From NCBI GenBank assembly GCA_001002765.1, contig LCMS01000006.1:1-46045 (forward strand): a DNA stretch of 46,045 nucleotides. The letters run 5' to 3'. Each line of letters opens with the position of its first letter. Positions within the stretch are counted from its first letter, which is position 1. This DNA is from Candidatus Uhrbacteria bacterium GW2011_GWE2_46_68 (GTDB taxonomy: Bacteria; Patescibacteriota; Patescibacteriia; UBA9934; GWF2-40-263). Position numbers and translations under genes: made by a program. Shown here one piece after another: positions 1 through 7,850 of this stretch. The notes under the pieces are model-generated. The model worked only from the letters and a program-made list of their open reading frames with translations, was not told the origin of the DNA and did no database searches.

Positions 1-47
1 TGATCTCCTCTCGTTCACTACTGGACAGACGTTGATATGAGCATGGT

Positions 48-79
48 TGCATACGAGGTAACTGTATCACCTCGTTGCA
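48..79. repeat. Strong hairpin in leading non-coding region
   Basis: ACGAGGT (53-59) pairs perfectly with ACCTCGT (69-75) around a 9-nt loop, and flanking TGCA at 48-51 and 76-79 extends the stem past one bulged T. No T-run follows, so it is not an ordinary terminator. It lies upstream of the first cassette-like gene and could be part of a recombination site or an RNA element. Its function is unknown. Confidence 0.5.
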
Positions 80-199
80 CTAGATTATTGACTCCAGGAT
101 AATAAACAAATTTTATTTTTATTTATTTTAAGAGGGGGGGTGCAAGGTGTTTTCTCCGCTATACTCCGAAAACAATTTTATTAAATTTACGGCTTAATT

Positions 200-215
200 A
201 AGGTATAATTAACAG
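200..215 (+). promoter_or_regulatory. Candidate -10 box (TATAAT) for the 231 gene
   Basis: A consensus TATAAT lies at 204-209, 21 nt before the ATG at 231. The -35 region is AT-rich and poor. No SD precedes the ATG, so the transcript would have a leader of about 15 nt. Confidence 0.5.
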
Positions 216-230
216 ATTTTACAAATATTT

Positions 231-1376
231 ATGGATAAACTCAAACCCACAATTGAAAATACAGAAATATTAGAGCCAACCCCTGAAATAGCTAGCGCTG
301 ATGTCAAACCGTCGGTCGACCTAATAAAACAAAAAAAGGGATCCGACGCACAGAATATTGAAACAACGCAAAGAAGAATTACAGATGAGATGAAAATTGC
401 CGAAATACGATCATCCTTGGGTGTCGACAAAGGAGGAGAACGCCTGCAAACTTTTGTTAGTGATCTACCAAACAAAGACGGATTTATTGACTTTAGTCAG
501 TTACAAAGAGTTGGGCATGGTGGTACTCACGATGTGTTTATTTATCCTAAGAATCCGTCATTTGTTATCAAATTAAACAGAGGCGCATTAGAGAAAGCGC
601 TTAGCGTAGGCCAATCCGAGCTACCACCGGAAATACGAAAAATGGCTGAACAATATGTTGAAAGCGAAAATAGTAAAAATGAAGAATTATATAAATATTT
701 CGGCCAAGAGCACTGCTTACGTGAAAAGGCATCTATCCAAAAAATAGGCGTTGAACAAGACGGCATGGCACGAAATATTGAAGGAGTTATCACAATTCAA
801 GAAGCGAGTGATATTTTTAAAGACCCAAATAAAAAAGACTTTAGCACTGGTTATACCGAACAAGATCCCACGTTAGAACAAAACAAAGATACATATGGCA
901 GGATGAATAAAGCACTGTTAGGGGATGGTGAATTTTCCGAAGGCGACTTTTTAAAATTTAATGAAAAATTAAAATCAATTTTTGAATTAGCAGATCAAAA
1001 TAAAGACTTTGCAAACTCTGTGCGAGAATTTTTATTAAGATTTAAAGAGTATTTTGAAGCGTCTGGTAATTTTATTGATTTAGTCGGACAGGAAAATGTG
1101 TTATTTCACCAGAAAGACGGCAAATGGACTTTCCAAATTGGCAGTGTTGTAAAAGGAGAAAACAAACAAGTTATGGAACAAGCAATGAGTACGCTGGAGG
1201 AAAATCCACAAACACTAAACCAAGATCAAAAAATGAGAAACCAACTCTTGAATCAATTGGCGCTGATTAGATTATTAAATGCGACGGGTTTAAAAGTCGG
1301 GATTGGCAAAATTGTAGACATACAATTATCTGAAAAACAACTAAAAAACTTGGATGAAATAAAATTCGCTGCCTAA
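231..1376 (+). CDS. Hypothetical protein with kinase-like features, first cassette gene
   Basis: A 381-residue soluble protein that I do not recognise by family. Around residues 93-114 it has a glycine-rich stretch (VGHGGTHDVF) followed by FVIKLNR. This resembles a protein-kinase ATP loop and the strand carrying the catalytic lysine (K114). Near residue 287 ENVLFHQKDGK resembles the metal-binding Asn region of kinase-like folds, but the usual DFG aspartate is replaced (QIGS) and no HRD motif is visible. If it belongs to the kinase fold it may be a pseudokinase or a divergent enzyme. The first 80 residues are polar and probably disordered. The gene is AT-rich with many AAA/AAT codons, unlike the core genes after 3.5 kb. 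An attC-like site follows its stop, as expected for an integron cassette. The kinase relation is inferred from motifs only. Confidence 0.7.
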   Translation: MDKLKPTIENTEILEPTPEIASADVKPSVDLIKQKKGSDAQNIETTQRRITDEMKIAEIRSSLGVDKGGERLQTFVSDLPNKDGFIDFSQLQRVGHGGTHDVFIYPKNPSFVIKLNRGALEKALSVGQSELPPEIRKMAEQYVESENSKNEELYKYFGQEHCLREKASIQKIGVEQDGMARNIEGVITIQEASDIFKDPNKKDFSTGYTEQDPTLEQNKDTYGRMNKALLGDGEFSEGDFLKFNEKLKSIFELADQNKDFANSVREFLLRFKEYFEASGNFIDLVGQENVLFHQKDGKWTFQIGSVVKGENKQVMEQAMSTLEENPQTLNQDQKMRNQLLNQLALIRLLNATGLKVGIGKIVDIQLSEKQLKNLDEIKFAA

Positions 1377-1508
1377 AATACAAATAAGGAGTCTTGGCTC
1401 CGGGGCATTCACCCCCAGCCCCTCTGCCCCTACGCCAAGACAAAATAAAATTTGTTCATTACAGAAAAGTGGTCTCGCTGAGGCGAGACAAAAAGAAAAG
1501 CATACATC

Positions 1509-1609
1509 ATATAACACGGCATATCTGGTTACGGCTTTTTACAAAAGCCTTCACCCATATTTGCCTCCGCTACGCTACGCCAAACATCAGATATGCCGAA
1601 ACGTTAAGT
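1509..1609 (+). other. attC-like recombination site 1
   Basis: The site has integron attC architecture. An R''-like ATATAAC (1509-1515) is followed by CGGCATATCTG (1517-1527), which pairs perfectly with CAGATATGCCG (1588-1598). The right end is GTTAAGT (1603-1609), matching the core consensus GTTRRRY. The intervening 60 nt would be the variable terminal structure. An unpaired asymmetric spacer lies between the R and L boxes, as in known attC sites. The predicted recombination point is G1603/T1604. The second site below shares the L-box sequence. Confidence 0.6.
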
Positions 1610-1651
1610 GAAATACAACCGCAAAGAATTAAAATTTTTTAACCAAATACT

Positions 1652-2275
1652 ATGGGCATATTTGATTTCTTAAAAAGCAATACAGAAATAAAAGGAGAAA
1701 TCGGCTATTTTGGGCTAACTCAATGGTGGCTTTCAGGATTTAACGAACAGGAAAGAAATCATATATTACAAACTTTTCAGCCACTAGGCGGGAGCGGAGA
1801 ATCTTTAATCAAAGGAGAAATTACAAGTACAAGCCAAACGGCAATAGGGTTACTTTCAGCACTTGCAGGATGGTTTAATAATGAGCAAGATAGAACCATC
1901 GCATACAGAATGCTTAAAAAAGCCGAAGATTTAATTACTGACAAAACAGATATTCTTGATTTACACTTTCTATTTAGTTCAGAAATAGAGATTTACTACA
2001 GACATAGAAACAGAGACCGAGATGCACTCAATGAAGCTATAAAAGCATGCAAACAGCAGATTAAAATAGCACCTCAAGCAGCAAGTGCATTTAAAAAAGA
2101 ATATAAAGATTCTCCGCTCCCCACTCACAAAGGATATGAACAATTAGCAATTATCGAAGAAAAAGAAAAAAATTTTAATTCTGTTATTGATTTGGCAAAG
2201 AAAGCCATGGCACAAGGTTGGAATGGTGATTGGGAAAAAAGAATTGAAAGATGCACGAAAAAAGCAAATCAATAA
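1652..2275 (+). CDS. Hypothetical helical-repeat (TPR-like) protein, second cassette gene
   Basis: A 207-residue protein without signal peptide or membrane segment. The C-terminal half (from about residue 85) has paired helices of TPR type: a segment near 105-145 with an RDALNEAIKACKQQ helix, and a last pair ending in LAKKAMAQGWNGDW. The N-terminal 70 residues (FDFLKSNTEIKGEIGYFGLT...) are unassigned. The gene occupies one predicted cassette running from 1604 to 2361, with little non-coding sequence apart from the attC-like site. No SD is visible before the ATG. Composition is AT-rich like its cassette neighbours. Function is unknown; TPR-like folds usually mediate protein contacts. Confidence 0.75.
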   Translation: MGIFDFLKSNTEIKGEIGYFGLTQWWLSGFNEQERNHILQTFQPLGGSGESLIKGEITSTSQTAIGLLSALAGWFNNEQDRTIAYRMLKKAEDLITDKTDILDLHFLFSSEIEIYYRHRNRDRDALNEAIKACKQQIKIAPQAASAFKKEYKDSPLPTHKGYEQLAIIEEKEKNFNSVIDLAKKAMAQGWNGDWEKRIERCTKKANQ

Positions 2276-2289
2276 CGCGGTTGTATTTC

Positions 2290-2367
2290 ACTTAACACGG
2301 CATATACGGCTACGCTTCGCTTCGCCCATATTGCTATCACAACATCGTATATGCCGGAACGTTATCT
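2290..2367 (+). other. attC-like recombination site 2
   Basis: ACTTAAC (2290-2296) fits RYYYAAC. CGGCATATACG (2298-2308) pairs perfectly with CGTATATGCCG (2346-2356), and GTTATCT (2361-2367) is the right core, with one departure from GTTRRRY. The 20 nt ending at R'' (2277-2296) are the exact reverse complement of the 20 nt starting at the right core of site 1 (1603-1622, GTTAAGTGAAATACAACCGC). Circularising 1604-2361 would therefore create a fully paired attC. This is what cassette excision and reinsertion predicts. Confidence 0.62.
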
Positions 2368-2403
2368 GAAATAAATTTTAACACCAGCTAACACCGAACT
2401 ATT

Positions 2404-2658
2404 ATGACTTGGATCGTTTCCATTGGTTTGTTTGCAGCGATTTGTACAACTATCGCTTTTTTACCCCAAGTAGTAAAAACAATAAAAACCAAACAGACAA
2501 AAGATATTTCTTTTTGGATGTATCTCATCTTTCTTATTGGACTTTTGGCTTGGTTAATTTACGGTATTCTTATTAAAGATTTACCTGTAATTATCGCCAA
2601 CACTGCAACATTTTTGTTAGCTGGTTTGGTTTTTATATTCAAAATTAAATACAAGTGA
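2404..2658 (+). CDS. SemiSWEET family sugar transporter (PQ-loop/MtN3), third cassette gene
   Basis: An 84-residue membrane protein with three transmembrane helices at about 5-22, 38-57 and 62-80. Helix 1 carries the PQ-loop motif (AFLPQVVKTIKTKQTKDIS), a hallmark of SemiSWEETs, which form homodimeric pores for sugar movement across the inner membrane. Length fits the family (about 85-95 residues). It lies in the third cassette-like unit, just after attC-like site 2, and is followed by its own terminator. No SD is visible. The exact substrate cannot be read from the sequence. Confidence 0.9.
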   Translation: MTWIVSIGLFAAICTTIAFLPQVVKTIKTKQTKDISFWMYLIFLIGLLAWLIYGILIKDLPVIIANTATFLLAGLVFIFKIKYK

Positions 2659-2710
2659 ACCAGCCAAATTGCATCACACAACAGTGCCTGGTGCGAAACA
2701 GCGAAAACCC

Positions 2711-2742
2711 ACGACCGCCTAAAAGGGTGGTCGTCGTTTTTT
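2711..2742 (+). terminator. Rho-independent terminator after the SemiSWEET gene
   Basis: ACGACC (2711-2716) pairs with GGTCGT (2729-2734). The stem is extended by G/C pairs around an AAAA-containing loop, and TTTTTT follows at 2737-2742. Confidence 0.8.
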
Positions 2743-2751
2743 ACTACAACC

Positions 2752-2807
2752 TATAACACCGAGTATACGGTTCGGGCTATTCCTGCTTCACTAAAGCTAC
2801 GGGGGAC
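2752..2807 (+). other. Truncated attC-like left half joined to a short repeat
   Basis: TATAACACCGAGTATACGG (2752-2770) resembles the R''-L'' half of the two upstream attC-like sites, but no matching right half is found. In its place, 2786-2807 holds a 22-nt sequence differing at two positions from 13608-13629 (TTCGCTAAAGCTTCGGGGGA core). The end of the cassette array therefore looks broken by a dispersed repeat. Confidence 0.4.
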
Positions 2808-2856
2808 TGACGCCCAATTGTTTCAAAAAATTTTCAAATTTCTTTCTAAAATGAAG

Positions 2857-2901
2857 ACACGCCCACGTGAACAAGAACGTGTCTTGTTCGTACGGGCGTG
2901 T
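2857..2901. repeat. Inverted repeat downstream of the 2908-3312 gene
   Basis: ACACGCCC (2857-2864) and GAACAAGA (2869-2876) pair with TCTTGTTC (2882-2889) and GGGCGTGT (2894-2901), leaving a 4x4 internal loop. It begins 7 nt past the stop of the minus-strand gene and may terminate it, although the T-run on that strand is weak. Confidence 0.55.
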
Positions 2902-2907
2902 GAGACG

Positions 2908-3312
2908 TTACCTCCGCTTGGGATCGACGACGAAGTACTTGCTGGCGTAGCCAATGCAGCTGTACACCAGTGCGCGACCGAGCTCCTTGAAGCCCCAGTT
3001 CGTTCCGGTTATGCCAGCGAGGATGACGGGTTCCTTGGGGAGGAATAGCTTGAGGTCAAAGCAATCCTCAAACTCGTGAGTGTCTTCCCAGACCTCTCCG
3101 TTTTCGTTGCCAGTAACGATCAACGTCACGCGGCATACGCCATCGTTCTCGCAGTCGACGCGAATGTAGAACTCCACACCTTCCTTGTAATCGAGATTGC
3201 ACCACAGGTCAGCGCTAACCCTGACCTGAACGTCGTCGATGTTCCCGAAATCCGGCACAGGTTGGCCATAGCCGAGATGTGAAAGAATCCAAGGATTTTT
3301 GTTGGCGTCCAT
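2908..3312 (-). CDS. Hypothetical protein with strong SD
   Basis: A 134-residue protein of unknown function, beginning MDANKNPWILSHLGYGQP. The start at 3312 is chosen because GGAGGAG lies directly upstream (GAGGAGGAGACATG on the minus strand); an in-frame ATG 33 nt earlier lacks this. The sequence looks like a mixed beta protein (alternating hydrophobic strands such as VEFYIRV and VCRVTLIVTG) with four cysteines and no membrane segment. It is more GC-rich than the AT-rich cassette region beside it and reads in the opposite direction. Its strong SD sets it apart from most core genes here and links it to the genes of the 11-16 kb and 40-45 kb regions. Confidence 0.65.
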   Translation of the reverse strand: MDANKNPWILSHLGYGQPVPDFGNIDDVQVRVSADLWCNLDYKEGVEFYIRVDCENDGVCRVTLIVTGNENGEVWEDTHEFEDCFDLKLFLPKEPVILAGITGTNWGFKELGRALVYSCIGYASKYFVVDPKRR

Positions 3313-3376
3313 GTCTCCTCCTCGTGATTGAATGAACCTCCACACAGCTTGCTATGAGGAAAATCATTTCACTCAC

Positions 3377-3406
3377 AAAAAGACACCAGTTAGCCTGGTG
3401 TTTTTT
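3377..3406 (-). terminator. Terminator of tRNA-Thr
   Basis: ACACCAG (3383-3389) pairs with CTGGTGT (3395-3401) around a 5-nt loop. On the minus strand it is followed by C then TTTTT. A T-run on the plus side (3401-3407) may make it bidirectional. Confidence 0.8.
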
Positions 3407-3408
3407 TG

Positions 3409-3484
3409 TGGAGCCGTTGACCGGGATCGAACCGGTGACCTCATCCTTACCATGGATGTGCTCTACCAACTGAGCTACAACGGC
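3409..3484 (-). tRNA. tRNA-Thr (anticodon GGT) with encoded CCA
   Basis: On the minus strand the acceptor arms GCCGTTG and CAACGGC pair. The D-arm region TAGCTCAGTTGGTAGAGC, anticodon loop ATGGTAA between CATCC and GGATG, and T-arm ACCGGTTCGATCCCGGT are all present. Discriminator T is followed by CCA in the DNA (3411-3409). Anticodon GGT reads ACC/ACU threonine codons. Confidence 0.97.
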
Positions 3485-3502
3485 AGACATAAAGATGCCC
3501 CC

Positions 3503-3532
3503 ATTCTAGTCGAAGCCTAAGGGATGCGTCAA
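3503..3532 (-). promoter_or_regulatory. Promoter of tRNA-Thr
   Basis: On the minus strand TTGACG (3532-3527), an 18-nt spacer and TAGAAT (3508-3503) lie just upstream of the tRNA 5' end at 3484. Confidence 0.75.
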
Positions 3533-3539
3533 CGTTTCT

Positions 3540-4346
3540 TCATTCCTCTTCTTTTGACCCTTCTAAAACTTTTGCTTTTGCCTCCCATTCTCCTATTTTT
3601 TGATTGTCCGGATTTGCTTCTTTGAGTCGTGCGATCCCCTTTTTCATATCTTCCAAAGATTTCACCAAAAAAGCCGCTTCAATGTAGGCATCCAGATACC
3701 GCGGATTGCGCGGACGAATATCCACAGCGCGCCGCACATGGGCAAGCGACACCTGTGGCCGTTCTTCCATAAGTTCAAGCTCAGCCAAGCTCATTTGCAC
3801 ACTGGCATCCTTTTCATTCAAACGCTCGGCGAATTGAAACGTCTCGCGTGCTTGCGAAAGCTGTTTAGTGCGCAGATACAAATGTCCCAATCCTTCATAC
3901 GCTTTAATTTGTTTTGGATGGTGGCTGATGATCTCAATATATTTTTTCTCCGCGGGAATATATTCTTCTTGCCGCACAAGCCCATCCGCTTCTTCCATTA
4001 ACCTCTTCACCACTTCCTCGCTCATTCCTTCTTCTCCCCCTTCGGCCTCTTTGCGCAATTTTTGATAATACTGTTCCAAACTATAAAGTCGTTGCACCAA
4101 ACGACGCCCTGTGCGACTGATGTCTTTTCCCACACGATGCGCTACACGAACTACTCCGCTCACCTTCCCGGATTGCAATCGGGAAAAACGTTGCCACAAC
4201 AAACGCTCTTTTGTTTGTCGTTCTTTTTCCTCTGGAATAGTGTCTACATCCATCACCCGAAGTGTGTTGATTTTCCCAAATAAAATCCATCCAAGGATCC
4301 CCGCACCTGCAAAAGAAAAAATGATTCCCGTCATCCACCAAAACAT
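3540..4346 (-). CDS. Membrane-anchored TPR protein
   Basis: A protein of about 268 residues with one N-terminal transmembrane helix (WWMTGIIFSFAGAGILGWIL), a basic helical middle (about 50-130) and a TPR region from about residue 140 (AEKKYIEIISHHP, AYEGLGHLYLRTKQLSQARETF, HVRRAVDIRPRNPRY). It probably serves as a scaffold facing the cytoplasm or the envelope. The start at 4346 is chosen because it follows the tpiA stop by one base (TAATATG). An ATG at 4385 would overlap tpiA by 38 nt and is less likely. It is the last gene of the lipoprotein-frr-glyQS-M16-tpiA operon. The exact role is unknown. Confidence 0.85.
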   Translation of the reverse strand: MFWWMTGIIFSFAGAGILGWILFGKINTLRVMDVDTIPEEKERQTKERLLWQRFSRLQSGKVSGVVRVAHRVGKDISRTGRRLVQRLYSLEQYYQKLRKEAEGGEEGMSEEVVKRLMEEADGLVRQEEYIPAEKKYIEIISHHPKQIKAYEGLGHLYLRTKQLSQARETFQFAERLNEKDASVQMSLAELELMEERPQVSLAHVRRAVDIRPRNPRYLDAYIEAAFLVKSLEDMKKGIARLKEANPDNQKIGEWEAKAKVLEGSKEEE

Positions 4347-4347
4347 A

Positions 4348-5133
4348 TTAAGACGATTGATGTGCTTCCCCTTCCATAGCTTCAATCGCCGCGGAAAGCA
4401 CTTCTTGCATAAGAGTTAATTTGACGCTCGCCCCTCCCACCAATACTCCGTCAATTTCTTTTTCGCGTAAAAACGCGTACGCATTGGCCCCATCCACACT
4501 TCCTCCATAGAGCACGTGAATCTGCTCGTCGCGTATGGAAGGAAAAATTTCTTTCACCCATCCACGGATGGATTGATGCATCACGACCGCATCTTGAGGA
4601 GTAGCGGCCATGCCGGTTCCAATGGCCCATCGAGGTTCGTAGGCAATAAAAAGTTCAGAAGCAGGAGGATATTCTACTCCCGCAAAATCCTGATGTAATT
4701 GTTGTTCCACGATTTCTTGTGTCTTTCCTTGTGCTCGCTCTTCTGCGGTCTCCCCTACACAGAGCACAGGTGTCATTCCGCTGCGAAACACTTGTTGCAC
4801 TTTTTTTCCAATCATCTCATCGGTCTCGCCAAGAGAGTGTCGACGCTCGGAATGCCCAATGAGGACATAAGACACAGCGAGTTCGGATAACATGCGCGAA
4901 GAAATTTCTCCCGTATAGGCCCCTGTCTCTTCCCAAAACATATCTTGCGCTCCAAGCGCGACATGACTGCGGGTAATGATTTTCCGTACATCAGACAAAG
5001 CGACAAACGAGGGACAGATCACAACATGCGGCACAATTTTTTTACCGCGTAAAGCATAAAGCATGCCGCGGGCAAGAGCAACGCTCTCTCGCACTCCCAC
5101 GTACATTTTCCAATTCCCAATAATGGTTTTCAT
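4348..5133 (-). CDS. tpiA: Triosephosphate isomerase
   Basis: Interconverts dihydroxyacetone phosphate and glyceraldehyde 3-phosphate in glycolysis; cytoplasmic dimer. The 261-residue length is normal. Catalytic lysine sits in GNWKM (residues 6-10), catalytic histidine in LIGHSERR (about 95), catalytic glutamate in AYEPRWAIGTG (about 165), and phosphate-binding loops in YGGSVDGANA and GVLVGGASV. One departure is the usual valine of the YEPVWAIGTG loop, here arginine. The gene lies 12 nt downstream of the M16 peptidase and one base upstream of the TPR protein, so it is cotranscribed with both. Confidence 0.98.
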   Translation of the reverse strand: MKTIIGNWKMYVGVRESVALARGMLYALRGKKIVPHVVICPSFVALSDVRKIITRSHVALGAQDMFWEETGAYTGEISSRMLSELAVSYVLIGHSERRHSLGETDEMIGKKVQQVFRSGMTPVLCVGETAEERAQGKTQEIVEQQLHQDFAGVEYPPASELFIAYEPRWAIGTGMAATPQDAVVMHQSIRGWVKEIFPSIRDEQIHVLYGGSVDGANAYAFLREKEIDGVLVGGASVKLTLMQEVLSAAIEAMEGEAHQSS

Positions 5134-5145
5134 ATCACATGAGCC

Positions 5146-6441
5146 TTAGAATTTTATCCGTGCGGAAAAATCCGCGGCTTTCATAAACGCTTCTTGATTG
5201 ACAAAAGGACCGATCGCCGCCACGGTCATATGATGAATCTGAAACATCTCTTGCGCCACTTGCTCCACATCTTTCATACGCACGTTCATGATCTCTTTCA
5301 AATATTCTTCCACTGTTTTGGTTTGTTCACGGTAGAGCAGAGACTGCCCATACCACTCTGCTCTTGCAAAAGAATCTTCCATGGCTAAACGCATTTTCCC
5401 GCGCACATATTCTTTGGCATCCTTGAGTTCGGAAGTGCGAATATTTCCCTTTCGTTTCATCGCACGACATTCATCAAAAATGGTTTTGAGCGCCAAAGGC
5501 AATCGCGATTTATCAAGCCCCGCGCGAATGGTGAGATACCCGGTGTCTTCATAACTTTCAAGCCAAGAGCGGACAAAATAAGCCAACCCTCTGCGCTCGC
5601 GCACGGCGATAAACAGTCGCGAGCTCATCGTGCCCCCCGCTATGATCGCCAATAATTTTGCGGCGCGTAATTTTTTATCATGCAAGGAATACGCGGGAAA
5701 CCCCAAGGCTAATTGGACTTGTTCCGTCTCTTTTTCTTTTACGATAATCCTTGGCTCTTGTTGATCTTTCCATCCGGCAAAGGGAAGGAAACCTTCGGGT
5801 ATTTTTTCTGTCGCTTTCACGCGTCCGAATGTTTCCGAGAGCCAATCCAAAGCGTGCGCATCAATGTGACCGGAAAGACAAATCACCAATTGCGAAGGTT
5901 GATAATACAGATCGCGATACGCCAAAATATGAGAACGTTTCATGGCTTTCATGCTTGTATGTGTGCCGGCGATATCCAAAGCCAAAGTATTTCCCTTGAA
6001 TAACCCCTGCTCCAAAAGATTTTCCACATACGCCATTGGGTTGTCCTCATACATGTTGATCTCCTCAATGATGACTCCACGCTCACGATTCAATTCTTTG
6101 GGATCATAGGTGGAGTGAAACAACATGTCGTGCAAAAGATCGATCGCCAAATGAGTATGTTCATGATCGGCTTTGACGTAATACCCTGTCGCATCCTTTC
6201 CGGTAAATGCGTTAAATTGTGCGCCCACAGAATCGAGCGTGCGACTGATCGCTAGCGTACTGGGACGTCGTTTAGTCCCCTTAAACATGAGATGCTCAAT
6301 AAAGTGAGAGGCGCCCTGAAGCGACACGGGTTCATAGCGCGAACCTACTTTGCAAAAAACCAAAACCGTCACAGCTTTAGTTCCGGCAAAAGGAACGAAA
6401 CAGACGCGCACCCCATTTTGTAACGTTAAATGTTTCGCCAT
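5146..6441 (-). CDS. M16 family zinc metallopeptidase
   Basis: A 431-residue peptidase of the pitrilysin/processing-peptidase family. The inverted zinc motif is GASHFIEHLMFKGT (HFIEH, about residues 46-50), and the third ligand glutamate lies in RGVIIEEINMYEDNP about 75 residues later. The inactive C-terminal M16 half follows (about 190-420), including RERRGLAYFVRSW, typical of the substrate-binding R/Y region. Single-chain proteins of this size usually act as dimers that degrade or trim short peptides. There is no signal peptide, so it is probably cytoplasmic. One base separates it from glyQS. Confidence 0.95.
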   Translation of the reverse strand: MAKHLTLQNGVRVCFVPFAGTKAVTVLVFCKVGSRYEPVSLQGASHFIEHLMFKGTKRRPSTLAISRTLDSVGAQFNAFTGKDATGYYVKADHEHTHLAIDLLHDMLFHSTYDPKELNRERGVIIEEINMYEDNPMAYVENLLEQGLFKGNTLALDIAGTHTSMKAMKRSHILAYRDLYYQPSQLVICLSGHIDAHALDWLSETFGRVKATEKIPEGFLPFAGWKDQQEPRIIVKEKETEQVQLALGFPAYSLHDKKLRAAKLLAIIAGGTMSSRLFIAVRERRGLAYFVRSWLESYEDTGYLTIRAGLDKSRLPLALKTIFDECRAMKRKGNIRTSELKDAKEYVRGKMRLAMEDSFARAEWYGQSLLYREQTKTVEEYLKEIMNVRMKDVEQVAQEMFQIHHMTVAAIGPFVNQEAFMKAADFSARIKF

Positions 6442-6442
6442 A

Positions 6443-7840
6443 TTACCAGGTGAACTTTTGTGCGAAATACGCTTCGAGATCGGTGATCGCTATGCGTTCT
6501 TGTTTCATAGTATCGCGATCGCGCACAGTCACGGCTTGATCTGCCTGCGTGTCAAAATCAACCGTCACGCAATAAGGTGTTCCCACTTCATCTTGTCTGC
6601 GGTAGCGCTTCCCGATGGATTGCGTTTCATCATAATCCGTATACCACCGTTTGGTCAGTTGAGATTGTAACTCATGCGCTTTTCCCATCAATGCCTCTTT
6701 TTTGGACAAAGGAAGCACGGCTATTTTGTAAGGCGCAAGTCGAGGATGAAACCGCATGACCACACGTGTTTCTTTTTCTCCTTTGGCGGTTTCGGTTTCT
6801 TCCTCATGATACGCGTTTAACATCGCCATCAGCGTTAACCGCGACAATCCAAACGTAGGCTCGATCACGTGCGGGATAAACTTCTCCCCCGTCTCCGGAT
6901 CGGTATAACACATCTCTTCTCCGCTTGCCTTGCTATGACTTGTTAAATCAAAATCCGTGCGATAGGCAAGACCGAATAACTCTTTCCATCCAAACGGGGT
7001 GTGATACTCAATATCGGCTGTACGCTTGCTGTAAAAAGAAAGTTCGTCTTTTGTATGTTCTCTCACACGCAAATGTTCTCCATCAAATCCCATCTCCTGA
7101 AGCCACTTTTCCATATCCGTAAGCCAACGATCAAATGTTTCGCTCCACTCGCTCTCACGAATAAAATATTCAAACTCCATAAGATCAAACTCAAGCGTGC
7201 GGAAAATAAAATTACCAGGTGTGATTTCGTTGCGAAACGCTTTTCCGACCGACGCAATACCAAACGGTAACCGACGACGCGTCGTTTCGAGCACGTGCGA
7301 AAAGTTCACAAACATGGCTTGCGCGATTTCTCCGCGCAAGTACACGGTATTTTTTTCTCCTTCGGTTTTTCCGATGGATGTTTGGAACAAAAGATTGAAG
7401 GTGCGCGCTGGAGTAAAATCCAAAGATCCGCACGAAGGACATTTCACTTTTTGCTCCACGATAATTTTGGAAAGTTCTGTGGGAGCTAATCCTTCCACCT
7501 TCACCCCCGGTACCTGATCCTCAATCAAATGATCCGCACGATGACGCGCTTTACATGTTTTACAATCCACCATGGCATCATTAAAATTCGCCACATGTCC
7601 GGAGGCTTCCCATACTTTTGAGTTCATCAAAATCGCGGCATCGAGTCCCACCATATCGGTGCGCCCATGCACATACCGAGCCCACCACCAATCGCGCAAA
7701 TTATTTTTCAGTTCAGTCCCCAAAGGTCCAAAATCCCAAGCGTTTGCCAATCCGCCGTAAATGGCCGAGCCCGGATATACAAACCCGCGCTTTTTGGCGA
7801 GAGCCACCAAGGATTCCATGTTCACAGATGATTCATTCAT
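6443..7840 (-). CDS. glyQS: Glycyl-tRNA synthetase (alpha2, eukaryote/archaea type)
   Basis: Charges tRNA-Gly with glycine; class II synthetase. The N-terminus has KKRGFVYPGSAIYGGLANAW (about 13-32), typical of the homodimeric form. A zinc-ribbon insert has paired cysteines CKTC and CPSC. Motif 2 reads AFRNEITPGNFIFRTLEFD, and motif 3 lies near VIEPTFGLSRLTLMAML. The anticodon-binding domain starts about residue 370 (PRLAPYKIAVLPLSKK) and ends normally. Length 465 is standard. The start is taken at 7840; an internal ATG seven codons on is a possible alternative. No clear SD, like most core genes here. Lies 10 nt after frr. Confidence 0.97.
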   Translation of the reverse strand: MNESSVNMESLVALAKKRGFVYPGSAIYGGLANAWDFGPLGTELKNNLRDWWWARYVHGRTDMVGLDAAILMNSKVWEASGHVANFNDAMVDCKTCKARHRADHLIEDQVPGVKVEGLAPTELSKIIVEQKVKCPSCGSLDFTPARTFNLLFQTSIGKTEGEKNTVYLRGEIAQAMFVNFSHVLETTRRRLPFGIASVGKAFRNEITPGNFIFRTLEFDLMEFEYFIRESEWSETFDRWLTDMEKWLQEMGFDGEHLRVREHTKDELSFYSKRTADIEYHTPFGWKELFGLAYRTDFDLTSHSKASGEEMCYTDPETGEKFIPHVIEPTFGLSRLTLMAMLNAYHEEETETAKGEKETRVVMRFHPRLAPYKIAVLPLSKKEALMGKAHELQSQLTKRWYTDYDETQSIGKRYRRQDEVGTPYCVTVDFDTQADQAVTVRDRDTMKQERIAITDLEAYFAQKFTW

Positions 7841-7850
7841 AAAATCTTTT

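Noticed and set aside
1-230. tRNA-like or attI-like element near the left edge
   Set aside because: No T-loop consensus, and GTTGATA at 31 fits the cassette core only poorly. Only the hairpin at 48-79 is supportable.
1394-1642. Possible ORF across attC-like site 1
   Set aside because: It consists of translated hairpin sequence with no initiation signal.
2187-2369. Small ORF overlapping the end of the second cassette gene
   Set aside because: It is an out-of-frame shadow running through attC-like site 2.
5193-6670. Plus-strand frames over the M16 and glyQS genes
   Set aside because: They are antisense shadows of clearly conserved minus-strand genes.
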